Shown here piece by piece: positions 30,968 through 40,488 of a stretch of DNA of 64,000 nt (positions are counted from its first letter, which is position 1; the number at the start of each line of letters is the position of its first letter). Position numbers and translations under genes: made by a program. Below the pieces are notes generated by a model, which worked only from the letters and a program-made list of their open reading frames with translations, did not search any database and was not told the DNA's origin. The stretch covers positions 1 through 64,000 of the forward strand of contig JAEZGX010000009.1 of NCBI GenBank assembly GCA_023416735.1, given 5' to 3'. This DNA is from Verrucomicrobiota bacterium. GTDB lineage: Bacteria; Verrucomicrobiota; Verrucomicrobiia; Opitutales; Opitutaceae.

Positions 30968-33574
30968 ATGAAACTTTGGTCCAAACTAAGAGGGCTCTTT
31001 CGTCGACGGGAAATCGAAGCCGATATGGCGGAAGAGATGCGGGCGCATTTGGAGATGCTGGCGGAACGGAATCGCGCGGCGGGGATGAGTGAGGACGAGG
31101 CGGGGTTTGCAGCCCGGCGGGAGTTTGGCGGGGTCGAGCAGATCAAGGAGCAGTGTCGCGACGTTCGTCGGTGGGGATGGATCGAAGATACCGTCCGGGA
31201 CGTGAGGTTTGCGCTGCGGTCGCTCCGCAAGACGCCGGGTTACGCGGTCGTGGCGGTGCTGACGCTCGCGCTGGGGATTGGAATGTGCACGGCGATGTTC
31301 AGCGTGATCGATGGCGTGTTGCTGCGGCCGCTGGCGTTGCAGGAGCCCGGACGACTGGTGGAACTTTGGGAAGATGCGTCAGGCGATCGCGGGAGACGGA
31401 ATTCGGTTTCCGGCGCGATCTTCAAGGACTGGCGGGAGCAGACGACGCTGCTCGAGCACATCGCGGCAGAGCTGGGTGCGCGGGCGAATTTGGGCGACGT
31501 GGCGGAACCGGTGCGGTTGGAAGGCATGCAGGTGTCGACGGATTTCCTGAAGGTCCTCGGGTTGCGGCCGCGGTTGGGGCGCGATTTTCTCGAGGAGGAA
31601 AACGAGGCCGGCGCGGCAAAGACGGTGCTGATTTCAGAAGCGGTGTGGCGGCGTAGTTTTGGCGGCGATACGACGGTGATCGGACGCGTGGTGAGGCTCG
31701 GAGGTGAGCTACGGACGGTGGTCGGGGTGATGCCAACGAATCCGATTCTCGCGAACGGATACGATTTCATCGTGCCCTTTGTGTGGGGAAGCGAGGGGTG
31801 GCATGAGCGGCGGGGGGATCATCGGTTGCGGGTGCTGGCGAGGCTGAAGTCCGGCGTGTCGCTCGAGCAGGCGCTGGCGGAGTTGCGGGCGGTGGCGGAG
31901 CGGAATCGTCATCTCAATCCGGGGTGGAAGAAAGACTGGGGCGTGATGATGCGGCCGTTGCAGGAGTCGCTGACGGGAGAGGTTCGCCCCGCGCTGGTGT
32001 TGTTGTCGGGCGCGGTGGTGCTGGTGCTGCTGATCGCGTGTGCGAATCTCGCGAATCTGCTGCTGGCGAAGGCGGCGGCGCGTCGGCAGGAAATCGCGGT
32101 GCGAATGGCGATCGGCGGATCGCGAAGAAGAATCGTGCGGCTGTTGCTGACGGAAAGCATGGTGCTGGCGCTGGTGGGCGGAGCGGCCGGGTTGCTGGTC
32201 GCGTGGGTGGCGGTCGGCGTGTTAGGGGATTTGAACGAACGTTTTTTGCCACGGGCCCAAGAAGTCGCGATCGATGGGCGCGTGCTGGGATTTACGATGA
32301 TCGTGGCGACGTTGACTGGGCTGGTGTTTGGCGCGGCGCCAGCGTGGCAGTTGTCTCGCGGAAACGGAGCGGCGGCGTTGGGTGCCGGCGGGCGCACGAT
32401 GAGCGCGGGAAGCGATCAGTTGAGGAGCGCGTTGATGGTCGGACAAATGGCGCTGGCGTTGATGCTGACGATTGCGGCGGGGTTGTTGATGAAGAGCGTG
32501 GCGCAATTGCTGGCGGTGTCGCCTGGCTTCGCGACCGCGGAAGTGCTGACGGCGAGTGTGTCGCTGGATTCGAGTCGTTATCCGGGGGCGGAAGAGCGCA
32601 CGGCGTTATTTCGCGAGGTCGCCGCGCGGGCGAAGGTCGAGCCGGGAGTGGCCGCGGTGGGCTTCAGCATGTCACTGCCAATGCTGGGCCGGAGCGACAC
32701 GGGAGTGAAAGTGGAAGGGCGGAGCGATCAGCCGGAGAACGGGTATTTCACGGAGTTCGCGGTGGTGGCGGGTGATTATTTTTCCGCGCTGGGGATGACG
32801 ATATTGAGCGGGCGGGCTTTCCAGGACCGGGACTTTGCTTCGGATGCACCCCGGGTCGCCGTCGTGAATCAGGCGTTGGTGAAAGAGCTTTTCGCGGGGG
32901 AGAATCCCGTCGGGCGGCAGGTCGAAATGTGGGGGCGCAAACGGGAAGTTGTCGGCGTGGTGAACGACGTGCGCCATCTCGGGCTGGATCGCGAGGCGCC
33001 GCGTCAGATCTACCTGCCAGAGCTGCATAACTTCGACCACTTGCAGGTGCTCGTGCGTGGGGCGGTTTCGCCGGAAGCGTTGCGGGAGACCGTGCGGGCG
33101 GCCATCGCGGCGGTGGACCCGCAACTGCCCATTGGGCCGATTCGCACGCTGGACTTCGTGGTGGTGGATGCGACCGCGGCGAGACGCCTGATGTTCGTGC
33201 TGATGAGTGTATTCGCGGGGACCGCGCTGCTGCTGGCGGCCCTCGGACTCGCGGGCGTGATGGCGTATGCGGTGGCGTGTCGCACAAGAGAGTTTGGGAT
33301 TCGGCTGGCACTCGGAGCGACCCGCGCGGAAATCCTGCGGCTCGTGCTCAGCCGCGGGGCGGTGCTGATGGGACTTGGGGCGATGGTGGGGCTGGCGGGC
33401 GCGTTTGCAGCGATGCGGCTCCTTCGGGCGTGGTTGTATGAAACGGCGCCGAACGATCCGCTGACGTTTGTCGCGGTGACGTTCGTCCTGGCGTTGGTGA
33501 GTTTGGGCGCGGGGGTGGTTCCTGCGCGGCGGGCGGCGAAGGTGGATCCGATGGTGGCGTTGCGGTGTGAGTGA
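30968..33574 (+). CDS. ADOP-family ABC transporter permease 1 (MacB/FtsX type)
   Basis: The 868-residue protein has a conserved N-terminal helical segment (REIEADMAEEMRAHLEML...GMSEDEAGFAARREFGG). A membrane helix, a MacB-type periplasmic core domain, three FtsX helices, a second periplasmic domain and a final set of three FtsX helices follow, ending PARRAAKVDPMVALRCE. This duplicated layout with a PadR gene is the acidobacterial duplicated orphan permease (ADOP) class. No ATPase gene lies nearby, so any MacB-like ATPase must come from elsewhere. The start at ATG 30968 matches permease 2. Substrate unknown. Confidence 0.9.
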   Translation: MKLWSKLRGLFRRREIEADMAEEMRAHLEMLAERNRAAGMSEDEAGFAARREFGGVEQIKEQCRDVRRWGWIEDTVRDVRFALRSLRKTPGYAVVAVLTLALGIGMCTAMFSVIDGVLLRPLALQEPGRLVELWEDASGDRGRRNSVSGAIFKDWREQTTLLEHIAAELGARANLGDVAEPVRLEGMQVSTDFLKVLGLRPRLGRDFLEEENEAGAAKTVLISEAVWRRSFGGDTTVIGRVVRLGGELRTVVGVMPTNPILANGYDFIVPFVWGSEGWHERRGDHRLRVLARLKSGVSLEQALAELRAVAERNRHLNPGWKKDWGVMMRPLQESLTGEVRPALVLLSGAVVLVLLIACANLANLLLAKAAARRQEIAVRMAIGGSRRRIVRLLLTESMVLALVGGAAGLLVAWVAVGVLGDLNERFLPRAQEVAIDGRVLGFTMIVATLTGLVFGAAPAWQLSRGNGAAALGAGGRTMSAGSDQLRSALMVGQMALALMLTIAAGLLMKSVAQLLAVSPGFATAEVLTASVSLDSSRYPGAEERTALFREVAARAKVEPGVAAVGFSMSLPMLGRSDTGVKVEGRSDQPENGYFTEFAVVAGDYFSALGMTILSGRAFQDRDFASDAPRVAVVNQALVKELFAGENPVGRQVEMWGRKREVVGVVNDVRHLGLDREAPRQIYLPELHNFDHLQVLVRGAVSPEALRETVRAAIAAVDPQLPIGPIRTLDFVVVDATAARRLMFVLMSVFAGTALLLAALGLAGVMAYAVACRTREFGIRLALGATRAEILRLVLSRGAVLMGLGAMVGLAGAFAAMRLLRAWLYETAPNDPLTFVAVTFVLALVSLGAGVVPARRAAKVDPMVALRCE

Positions 33575-33693
33575 GACGGGAGACGCGCATGATCTTTCTC
33601 TTTCTTCTTTCTCTTTATCTTTCTCCTCCGGGCGCTCCGGTGGGTAAACGAACCCTCCTGACGAAAGAGAAAGATAACGAGGAAAGAGAAAGA
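33524..33693 (+). repeat. 170-bp hairpin repeat element, copy 1
   Basis: This segment is repeated at 36318-36487 with three mismatches by eye. It begins within the last 17 codons of permease 1 and ends 8 bp before permease 2. It has a pyrimidine-rich left arm (from 33594) and a purine-rich right arm (to 33692), which form a long imperfect hairpin around CGGGCGCTCCGG. The purine-rich right arm sits where the ribosome site of permease 2 is expected. Confidence 0.9.
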
Positions 33694-33701
33694 GCGGGCA
33701 G

Positions 33702-36368
33702 ATGAAGCTGCTGAGGAGAATCGGTGCGCTGTTTCGGGGGCGGAAACTCGAAGCGGAGATGAAGGAGGAGATGCGGCTGCATCTGGAGATGCTGGAGGAG
33801 CGGAATCGCGCGGCGGGGATGAGTGAGGAGGAGGCGTGGTTTGCGGCGCTAAGGGAGTTTGGGGGAGTGGAGCAGGTGAAGGAGATTTGTCGGGAGCAGC
33901 GGGGTTGGCCGGCGGTCGAGAATGTGATTCGGGACTTTCGGTTCGCGGCGCGGTCGCTGCGGCGCGCGCCGCTGTTTAGTGCAGCGGTGATCGCGACGCT
34001 GGCACTGTGCATCGGACCCAACACGGCGATTTTCACCGCACTCTACGCGCTCGTGCTCAAGTCGCCGCCGTTTCACGAGCCGGACCGGATCGTGCAGGTT
34101 TACAATGCGTTTGAGAAGATGGGCGGCGGGCGGAGCCGGCAGGAAGCGAGCGTGCCGCAGTATCGGGATTTCAAGGACAACGCGGATCTCTTCGAGGATT
34201 TCGCGATCATGCAATACGCGGGCACGACGATCGATGAAGAGGGAACGCCGCAGCGATTGACGGGCATGCGCGTTAACGCGGGATTCTTTGACTTTCTCGG
34301 AGTGAAGCCGTTGCTCGGGCGTTTTGGAACCGCCGAGGAGGACGCGGTTGGCCGCGACCGCGTCCTCGTGCTGACCCAGAGCTTTTGGGAGGCGCATTTC
34401 AACGGGGACCCCGCGGTGATAGGTCGCGAGGTGCGCGTGGGCGGCGAACCGTGGACGATCATCGGCGTGGCGCCACGCAGCGTGGAAGGGCTCGATTCCT
34501 ACACTCGCTTTTTCAAGCCGTTCGAACCGTTGCCCAACGAAGTAGATCCCTTGCGCTCGCGCTACATCGGGAAAATAAATCTCTTTGGCCGGCTGAAGCC
34601 TGGTGTTTTGCGCGAGGCTGCGCTGGAGCAACTCAACATCATCGACCGCCGCTTTCTCGCCGATAACGCGCCGTCGGAGATGCGCGCTCATCTGGAGTCG
34701 TCGGGGCATCGGATCGGGATCGAGCGTCTCGGTGCGAAAGTGGCTGGGGCGGTGCAGATGCCATTGTCGCTGCTGCAAGCGGGCGCGGTCTTTGTGCTGC
34801 TCATCGGTGTGGTCAATGTGCTGAACCTCACGCTGGCCCGCGTTAACGCCAAACGGTCGGAGCTGGCGATCCGGCATGCGCTCGGCGCGGGAGCAGCGAC
34901 GTTGCTGCGGCAGTTGCTGGCGGAAAGTGTGTTGCTGGCCACGGTGGCCGTCACGCTGGGGAGCGGGCTGGCATGGGCGTCGTTGCGCATCATCAATACT
35001 TATCTACCGCTGGTCGCGGTCACGGCGCTTCCGGTCGAAATGCAACCGGCGGCGATCGTTATGGCGGCAGGCGTTTCAATGGCGCTGGCGGTGCTGATGG
35101 GCATTGTGCCATTCGCGCTTCAATGGCGCTCGGGTTTGAAGGTCGGGGAGTCGCGGACTGTATCCGCGAATGCCCGGGTGCGATATTTGGGGGGCATGCT
35201 GGTGGTAGGGCAGGTGGCAATCGCGTTGGTGCTGCTGGTGGGCGCGGGGTTGCTGGGGCGCAGTTTTGCGCACGTGCTGGCGGTCGACCCGGGATTCGAT
35301 GCGGCCAATTTACTGCAGGCGCGGATCGCCGTGCCCAAAGGTTACGAAAGACCGGAACAGAACGTGGCGTTGCAGCAAAGGATCATCGAAGGGTTGAAGG
35401 AAATCCCCGGAGTGAGTCACGCGGCGCTGGTCATCGATTACGCGTTATCGCCGACGTTTCGCGCGCAACCGTTCGTCTTGCGCAACGGAACGGCGGGCGA
35501 AGGAGAGAGCCGACCGATGATCGCGCTCGATCCGGTGTCGCCGGAGTTTTTCGACACGATGCATATCCCCCTTCTGGAAGGGCGTGGTTTCACCTACGCC
35601 GATGACCTGCGGCGTGCGCCCGTGGCGGTGGTGGACGATCTTTTTGCCCGGCGCTATTTTCCCGACGTGAACGTGATCGGGCAGGAATTGGTGCCTGGAG
35701 CGCATCCGCCCCAAGAAGGTCAGCCATGGATCCGGATCGTGGGCGTGGTTCGCCGCCCAGCGTTGATGGGACTCGAAGGGCGCGACGGGATACCGCTGGT
35801 ATTTCTGCCAATGGTGCAGCAGCCGGCAGCGGGGTTTTCTTTCGTGGTCCGCTCGACGCGACCGCAGGGCGATCTCGTGAACGAGATCCGGCGCAAGTTG
35901 CGCAGCATCGATCCGGCGCTGCCGTTGTATGGGGTCGCAACGATCGAGGAAGGACTCGACAGCATGATGATGGGGCGGCGGGGGATCACGTTGCTGATTG
36001 CGGTGTTTGCCGCGCTCGCGGTGCTGCTGGCGGGCGTAGGGCTTTATGGCGTGCTGGCGTATGACGTGTCGCAGCGCACGCGAGAGATTGGCATTCGCGG
36101 GGCGATCGGCGCGACGCGCGGGCAGATTGTGGGAATGATTCTGCGGCAAGGGCTGTGGAAAACCAGTGTCGGCATCGCGGTGGGGCTAGGGGCGGCGTTT
36201 TACCTGACGCGATTTATTCGGAGTCTGCTCTTCGAAGTGGAGAGGTTGGATGGCACGACGTTTGTGGGCGTCGCGGTGCTGATGTTGTGCGTGGCGGTGC
36301 TCGCGTGCTGGTTGCCGGCGCGGCGGGCGGCGAAGGTGGATCCGATGGTGGCTTTGCGCTGTGAGTGA
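33702..36368 (+). CDS. ADOP-family ABC transporter permease 2 (MacB/FtsX type)
   Basis: The 888-residue protein is a paralogue of the preceding gene. It has the same N-terminal signature (KLEAEMKEEMRLHLEMLEERNRAAGMSEEEA), two periplasmic MacB-like domains, two FtsX blocks and an identical C-terminus PARRAAKVDPMVALRCE. The middle parts are strongly diverged, so the pair is old, while both DNA ends stayed nearly identical. It probably forms a heterodimer or alternates with permease 1 under PadR control. A role in peptide or toxin export, or in signalling across the membrane, is only suggested by the family. Confidence 0.9.
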   Translation: MKLLRRIGALFRGRKLEAEMKEEMRLHLEMLEERNRAAGMSEEEAWFAALREFGGVEQVKEICREQRGWPAVENVIRDFRFAARSLRRAPLFSAAVIATLALCIGPNTAIFTALYALVLKSPPFHEPDRIVQVYNAFEKMGGGRSRQEASVPQYRDFKDNADLFEDFAIMQYAGTTIDEEGTPQRLTGMRVNAGFFDFLGVKPLLGRFGTAEEDAVGRDRVLVLTQSFWEAHFNGDPAVIGREVRVGGEPWTIIGVAPRSVEGLDSYTRFFKPFEPLPNEVDPLRSRYIGKINLFGRLKPGVLREAALEQLNIIDRRFLADNAPSEMRAHLESSGHRIGIERLGAKVAGAVQMPLSLLQAGAVFVLLIGVVNVLNLTLARVNAKRSELAIRHALGAGAATLLRQLLAESVLLATVAVTLGSGLAWASLRIINTYLPLVAVTALPVEMQPAAIVMAAGVSMALAVLMGIVPFALQWRSGLKVGESRTVSANARVRYLGGMLVVGQVAIALVLLVGAGLLGRSFAHVLAVDPGFDAANLLQARIAVPKGYERPEQNVALQQRIIEGLKEIPGVSHAALVIDYALSPTFRAQPFVLRNGTAGEGESRPMIALDPVSPEFFDTMHIPLLEGRGFTYADDLRRAPVAVVDDLFARRYFPDVNVIGQELVPGAHPPQEGQPWIRIVGVVRRPALMGLEGRDGIPLVFLPMVQQPAAGFSFVVRSTRPQGDLVNEIRRKLRSIDPALPLYGVATIEEGLDSMMMGRRGITLLIAVFAALAVLLAGVGLYGVLAYDVSQRTREIGIRGAIGATRGQIVGMILRQGLWKTSVGIAVGLGAAFYLTRFIRSLLFEVERLDGTTFVGVAVLMLCVAVLACWLPARRAAKVDPMVALRCE

Positions 36369-36487
36369 GACGGGAGACGCGCATGATCTTTCTCTTTCTT
36401 CTTTCTCTTTATCTTTCTCCTCCGGGCGCTCCGGTGGGTAAACGAACCCTCCTGACGAAAGAGAAAGATAAAGAGGAAAGAGAAAGA
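36318..36487 (+). repeat. 170-bp hairpin repeat element, copy 2
   Basis: Second copy of the element at 33524-33693, offset by 2794 bp. It starts in the last codons of permease 2 and fills almost the whole gap to the convergent rhamnosidase gene. The right arm here is a better match to the left arm than in copy 1 (ATAAAGAG against ATAACGAG), so the hairpin is longer. It could stop or stabilise transcripts. Confidence 0.9.
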
Positions 36488-36498
36488 TTCGAAGGCGC

Positions 36499-39267
36499 TC
36501 AGTGCGGGGCCGGGGTGCTGAAATGGTAGGTGCCGGCGGGGAGGCTCAGGTGTATTCGGTTTTCGGACACGCGAAGGTTTTGGGCGTTGAGAGAGGAGAG
36601 CGGTTGATTGGATTCGGTGGCGGATGAGAGATCGGCGAAGGGGAGCGAGACTTCGGCGGTAGTGTTGGGTGGGATGGTGGCGGTGAGCTCGAAGCGGTTG
36701 TTCGCGATTTTCCAGTCGGAGGCCGCGAGGCCGTAGGGCGTTTCGAGGGTGGCTTTCGCGCGGGTGAGATCGCCGCCGGGTTGGGGGGCGATGTGGAAGT
36801 GTTTCCAGCCGGGGGAGGTGGAGTCAGGCTTGAGGCCGGCGATGGTGTCGTAGAACCATTCGATCACGGAGCCGTAGGCGTAGTGGTTAAATGAATTCAT
36901 GCCTTCGGAGTTGAAGCCGTGTTCGGGCGTCCAGCTGTCCCAGCGTTCCCAGATCGTGGTCGCGCCGTTTTTCACGCTGAAGAGCCAGCCGGGATAGGTT
37001 TCCTGCTGAAGGACGCGATAAACAAGATCGGTGCGGCCGAGGTCGGTGAAAACGGGGGCGATGAGCGGTGTGCCGAGAAACCCGGTGGCGAGGTGGTGAT
37101 TCTTTTCGGCGAACGTGCGTTCGAGATGAGCGGCGGCGGCGGCGCGGAGTTCGTCGGGAACGAGATCGAAGCCGAGCGCGAGGAGGTAGGCGGTTTGTTC
37201 GTCGCTCGTGATTTTTCCGTCGTCGGCGATGAATTCGCGGCGGAAGGCGGTTTTGATTTTTTCGAAGAGGGCGCGGTTGCGTTGCGCCGCGTCGGTGCGA
37301 CCGAGTTCGGCGGCGACTCGAGCGGTGAGATCGGCGACGCGGGCGAAATACGCGGTGGCGATCAGCACGTAGGGAGTGGGTGCGTCCTGCGGGCGAAAAC
37401 CAGGGGCGAGCCAATCGCCATAACTGCGCGCACTGCGGCGAATACCGTCGGGCCAATCACGGGCCTGGGCGTCGACCCACTGCTGCATGAGGTCGAAGTT
37501 TTCTTCGAGGATGCGACGGTCGCCGGTTTGCAGCCAGGTGATGTAGGGGATGATCACGCCGGCGTCGCCCCAACCGGCGCTGCCGTAGCGTAGGCCGGTG
37601 TCGGGTGCGACGTCCGGGAAACCGCTGAGGCCGCCCGGTTCGTCGCGATAGCCGTCGCGAAGCGCGATGAGCCATTGGCGGTAGAAGGCGTGGCTCGCGA
37701 AATTGTAGAGCGCGGTGTTGGCGAACACCTGCGCATCACCGGTCCAGCCGAGACGTTCGTCGCGTTGCGGGCAGTCGGTGGGGACGTCGAGGAAGTTGCC
37801 CTTTTGGCCCCAGACGGTGTTGGAGAAAAGTTGGTTGAGGAGGGGATTGGAGGATTCGAACGTGCCGATCCGCGGGAGGTCGGAGTGCAGCACGATGCCG
37901 GTGATGGCGTCGTCAGCCGGCTGATCGACGCCGTGAAGTTCGACGTAGCGGAAGCCGAAGAAGGAGAAGCGCGGCTCCCAGATCTCGGGCCGGTCGGCGC
38001 CGCGGGCGGTGTAGAACGCCTCGGCGCGGGCGCTGCGAAGGTTGAGCCGGTGAGGTGTGCCGTCGGCTTCGAGCATTTCGACGAAGCGAATGCGGACTTC
38101 CCGGCCGGCGGGCGCCTGGATCTTCAGACGCACCCAGCCGACCATGTTCTGACCGAGATCGTAGAGGAAAACGCCGGGCGAGGTTTCGCGGCGCGAGATC
38201 GGTTTAAGTTCTTCGATGCGACGAACAGGAGGCGCGGAATGCGCGGTGATGGCGCGAACGGCGGTCGAGGTGCCGTGGACTTGAACGGGGCGCCATGGCC
38301 AAGACGACGCGTTTTGGGCGGTGCTCCAGTTCGGGTCGTCGAGGCGCGCGTCGAAGTTTTCGCCGAAGTAGATGGCTTGGGCGCGAATTGGCCCTTCGGC
38401 GGCTTGCCAGGATTTGTTGGTGGCGACGGTGGTGACCTTGCCGGTAGCGTCGGTGAGTTCCAGGAAGGCGGAGGCAAGCGGCTGTGTGCCGAACTGCGTG
38501 CCGGCCATCAACGTGCTGCTGAACCAGCCGTCGGCGAGGATCAGGCCGAGGACGTTTTTGCCCGTTTGGATGCGATCAGTGACGTCGTAGGCGACGTAGT
38601 AAGTGCGATCGCGGTAGTCGGGCCAACCGGGGACGAAGAAATCGTTTTCGCCGACTTTGCGGCCGTTGAGCCAAGGCTCGACGAGACCGAAGGCGGAAAA
38701 GTAGAGGCGGGCTTTGGCGGGTTTTTGGACGACGTCGAATTCGCCGCGCAGGTAGCGAGCAGGGAGCGCGGCATTGAGGGGCGTTGGAACGACATCGCTG
38801 ATCCACGCAGCCGCGCGCGGCCAGCCGGTGCCGAGGAGACCGGTTTCGAAATGCGCGGGCGCACTCCAGCCTAGATCGATTTCGCCGCCGGACGCGGGGG
38901 CGGGTTCGGGAGCGGTCGTGAGCCAGACGCGAACCTGCCATTGATAGCGCGTTTTCGGTTGAGCGGTGAAGCTGGGGACTGCGACCCATTGCGACTGGGA
39001 GGAGGAAATTCGCGCGGTCTCGATCGCGTCGGGGCGCGGAGAACCGTCAGGCGCGATTTCGGCGATGCGGAGTTGATAAGCGGTTTGGCGGGCGCCACGG
39101 ACGGGTGATTCGATCCGCCACGAGAAGCGAGGCGCAACCGTGTCGACGAGCATCGGTTCGACCAAGCCTTCGCAGGTGAGATGGGAGAGTTGGGAGGAGC
39201 GAACTGCGGGCATCGCGATGGAAACAAGTGCAGCGAAAACCACCAGAGGGGCAATAAGGGGGCGCAT
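36499..39267 (-). CDS. Secreted GH78 alpha-L-rhamnosidase
   Basis: A 922-residue protein with a signal peptide (LIAPLVVFAALVSIAMPAVRS). N-terminal beta domains (LTCEGLVEPMLVDTVAPRFSWRI, then the ALPARYLRGEF region) precede the (alpha/alpha)6 catalytic barrel. The GH78 signature DCPQRDERLGWTGDAQVF at about residue 500 contains the general-acid and other essential carboxylates. A C-terminal beta-sandwich ends the protein. It would release terminal L-rhamnose from plant or bacterial glycans outside the cytoplasm. The start at 39267 places the signal peptide at the very N-terminus. It is divergent from the GntR/LacI-type regulator, which may control it. Confidence 0.92.
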   Translation of the reverse strand: MRPLIAPLVVFAALVSIAMPAVRSSQLSHLTCEGLVEPMLVDTVAPRFSWRIESPVRGARQTAYQLRIAEIAPDGSPRPDAIETARISSSQSQWVAVPSFTAQPKTRYQWQVRVWLTTAPEPAPASGGEIDLGWSAPAHFETGLLGTGWPRAAAWISDVVPTPLNAALPARYLRGEFDVVQKPAKARLYFSAFGLVEPWLNGRKVGENDFFVPGWPDYRDRTYYVAYDVTDRIQTGKNVLGLILADGWFSSTLMAGTQFGTQPLASAFLELTDATGKVTTVATNKSWQAAEGPIRAQAIYFGENFDARLDDPNWSTAQNASSWPWRPVQVHGTSTAVRAITAHSAPPVRRIEELKPISRRETSPGVFLYDLGQNMVGWVRLKIQAPAGREVRIRFVEMLEADGTPHRLNLRSARAEAFYTARGADRPEIWEPRFSFFGFRYVELHGVDQPADDAITGIVLHSDLPRIGTFESSNPLLNQLFSNTVWGQKGNFLDVPTDCPQRDERLGWTGDAQVFANTALYNFASHAFYRQWLIALRDGYRDEPGGLSGFPDVAPDTGLRYGSAGWGDAGVIIPYITWLQTGDRRILEENFDLMQQWVDAQARDWPDGIRRSARSYGDWLAPGFRPQDAPTPYVLIATAYFARVADLTARVAAELGRTDAAQRNRALFEKIKTAFRREFIADDGKITSDEQTAYLLALGFDLVPDELRAAAAAHLERTFAEKNHHLATGFLGTPLIAPVFTDLGRTDLVYRVLQQETYPGWLFSVKNGATTIWERWDSWTPEHGFNSEGMNSFNHYAYGSVIEWFYDTIAGLKPDSTSPGWKHFHIAPQPGGDLTRAKATLETPYGLAASDWKIANNRFELTATIPPNTTAEVSLPFADLSSATESNQPLSSLNAQNLRVSENRIHLSLPAGTYHFSTPAPH

Positions 39268-39289
39268 GCGGAAAGTATGAGCCGCGTAT

Positions 39290-39383
39290 GACAGCTGTCG
39301 ATGATCGGGTGGTCTCCTCGGGTGACTTACGCGACGCAAAGAAAGACAAAGAGATCGTGATTGCCTGGTCACCTGGATCAGGT
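39290..39383. promoter_or_regulatory. Divergent regulatory region with two palindromes
   Basis: The 132-bp gap between the rhamnosidase and regulator genes contains a perfect 10-bp palindrome GACAGCTGTC at 39290-39299. It also contains ACCTG-GAT-CAGGT at 39371-39383, just before the regulator start. Both are candidate operators for the regulator; no -35/-10 pair is convincing. Confidence 0.4.
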
Positions 39384-39399
39384 TTCTTCGCCGTCCCCT

Positions 39400-40488
39400 G
39401 TGAGCGGCATACCCCAACGCGTTTCTCTCGTGAGCCAGACGGCGGCGTTCCTGCGTGCGGAAATCGAGAAGGGCGTATGGGGCGAATGGCTGCCGGGAGA
39501 GCGGGCTCTCTGCGAGAATCTTCAAGTGAGCCGCAACACGCTGCGTGCTGCGCTGACTCAGCTGAAACGCGATCACGTGATCCGTTCGGTTCACGGTTCG
39601 GGCAACCAGATCACGCACAAGAGCACCCAGCGGTCATCGCACCTGCGGTCGCATGATGTCGCGATTCTGACACCTGAGCCGCTGGAGCAGTTGCGGCCGA
39701 TGCAAACGTTATGGATCGACGATTTGCGCGCGATGTTGAGCGAGCGCGGCTGCCGCTTGCATGTGTTTCATGGCCGTCAGTATTTCCGCACCAATCCCGG
39801 TCCCGCTCTCGCCAAGCTAACCCAGCAGAATCGCCACGGTTGCTGGGTGCTCATTCTCTCGAACGAGAAAACTCAGCGGTGGTTCGATCAAAACCGTGTG
39901 CCGTGTATCGTCGCGGGATCGGTTTATACGGGAATCGATCTGCCCTTTCGCGACATCGATCATCACGCGATGTGTCGGCACGCTGCCGGGGTTATGCTGG
40001 CGGCGGGCCATCGGAAGGTGGCGCTCGTCATACAGCGTTCGCGGCGAGCCGGAGACGTCGCGAGCGAAGCGGGTTTCCTCGAAGGCGTGCGGCAAATTCG
40101 CCGTGAAGACACTGCGGCGGTGGTGTGCCCGCATGACGCGACCGTGCCGGGAATCTGCAATGCTCTCCGGCGGTTGATGGAACAGCGTCCGGCACCGACG
40201 GCCTTGCTCGTGGCGAATCCGAATCACTATCTGACCATCGTCAGCCGCCTCGGCCAAATGGGTTTGCGGGTGCCGGGTGATGTCTCGGTGGTCTCGCGCG
40301 ATGAGGATCCATTTCTTTCCTACTTGGTTCCCAATCCCACCCGCTATGTGACAAACGCGCGCGTGCTGGCGAAATCGCTGCTGCAGCCGCTTTTTGAACT
40401 GCTGGCGGGTGGCGCGGTGACGCATCGAGCCGTTCGGATCATGCCAAATTTCGTGCGTGGAGAAACCCTCTCGCCGCCGAAGTTGTAA
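39400..40488 (+). CDS. GntR/LacI-type hybrid transcriptional regulator
   Basis: The 362-residue protein has a GntR winged-helix domain (residues about 8-75: FLRAEIEKGVWGEWLPGERALCENLQVSRNTLRAAL). It is fused to a LacI/periplasmic-binding-like sensor domain (DVAILTPEPL...GHRKVALVIQ...VPGDVSVVSRDEDPFLSY). Such hybrids are common in Opitutaceae and respond to sugars or sugar derivatives. The GTG at 39400 gives a compact N-terminus; a TTG at 39361 in frame is less likely. It lies upstream of the TonB receptor and divergent from the rhamnosidase. It is the only regulator in the sialic-acid-like region. Confidence 0.88.
   Translation: MSGIPQRVSLVSQTAAFLRAEIEKGVWGEWLPGERALCENLQVSRNTLRAALTQLKRDHVIRSVHGSGNQITHKSTQRSSHLRSHDVAILTPEPLEQLRPMQTLWIDDLRAMLSERGCRLHVFHGRQYFRTNPGPALAKLTQQNRHGCWVLILSNEKTQRWFDQNRVPCIVAGSVYTGIDLPFRDIDHHAMCRHAAGVMLAAGHRKVALVIQRSRRAGDVASEAGFLEGVRQIRREDTAAVVCPHDATVPGICNALRRLMEQRPAPTALLVANPNHYLTIVSRLGQMGLRVPGDVSVVSRDEDPFLSYLVPNPTRYVTNARVLAKSLLQPLFELLAGGAVTHRAVRIMPNFVRGETLSPPKL

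Noticed and set aside
33524..36487. Direct repeats as the ends of a composite transposon or an insertion sequence
   Set aside because: No transposase, no terminal inverted repeats and no target-site duplication are visible. The interior is two permease genes.
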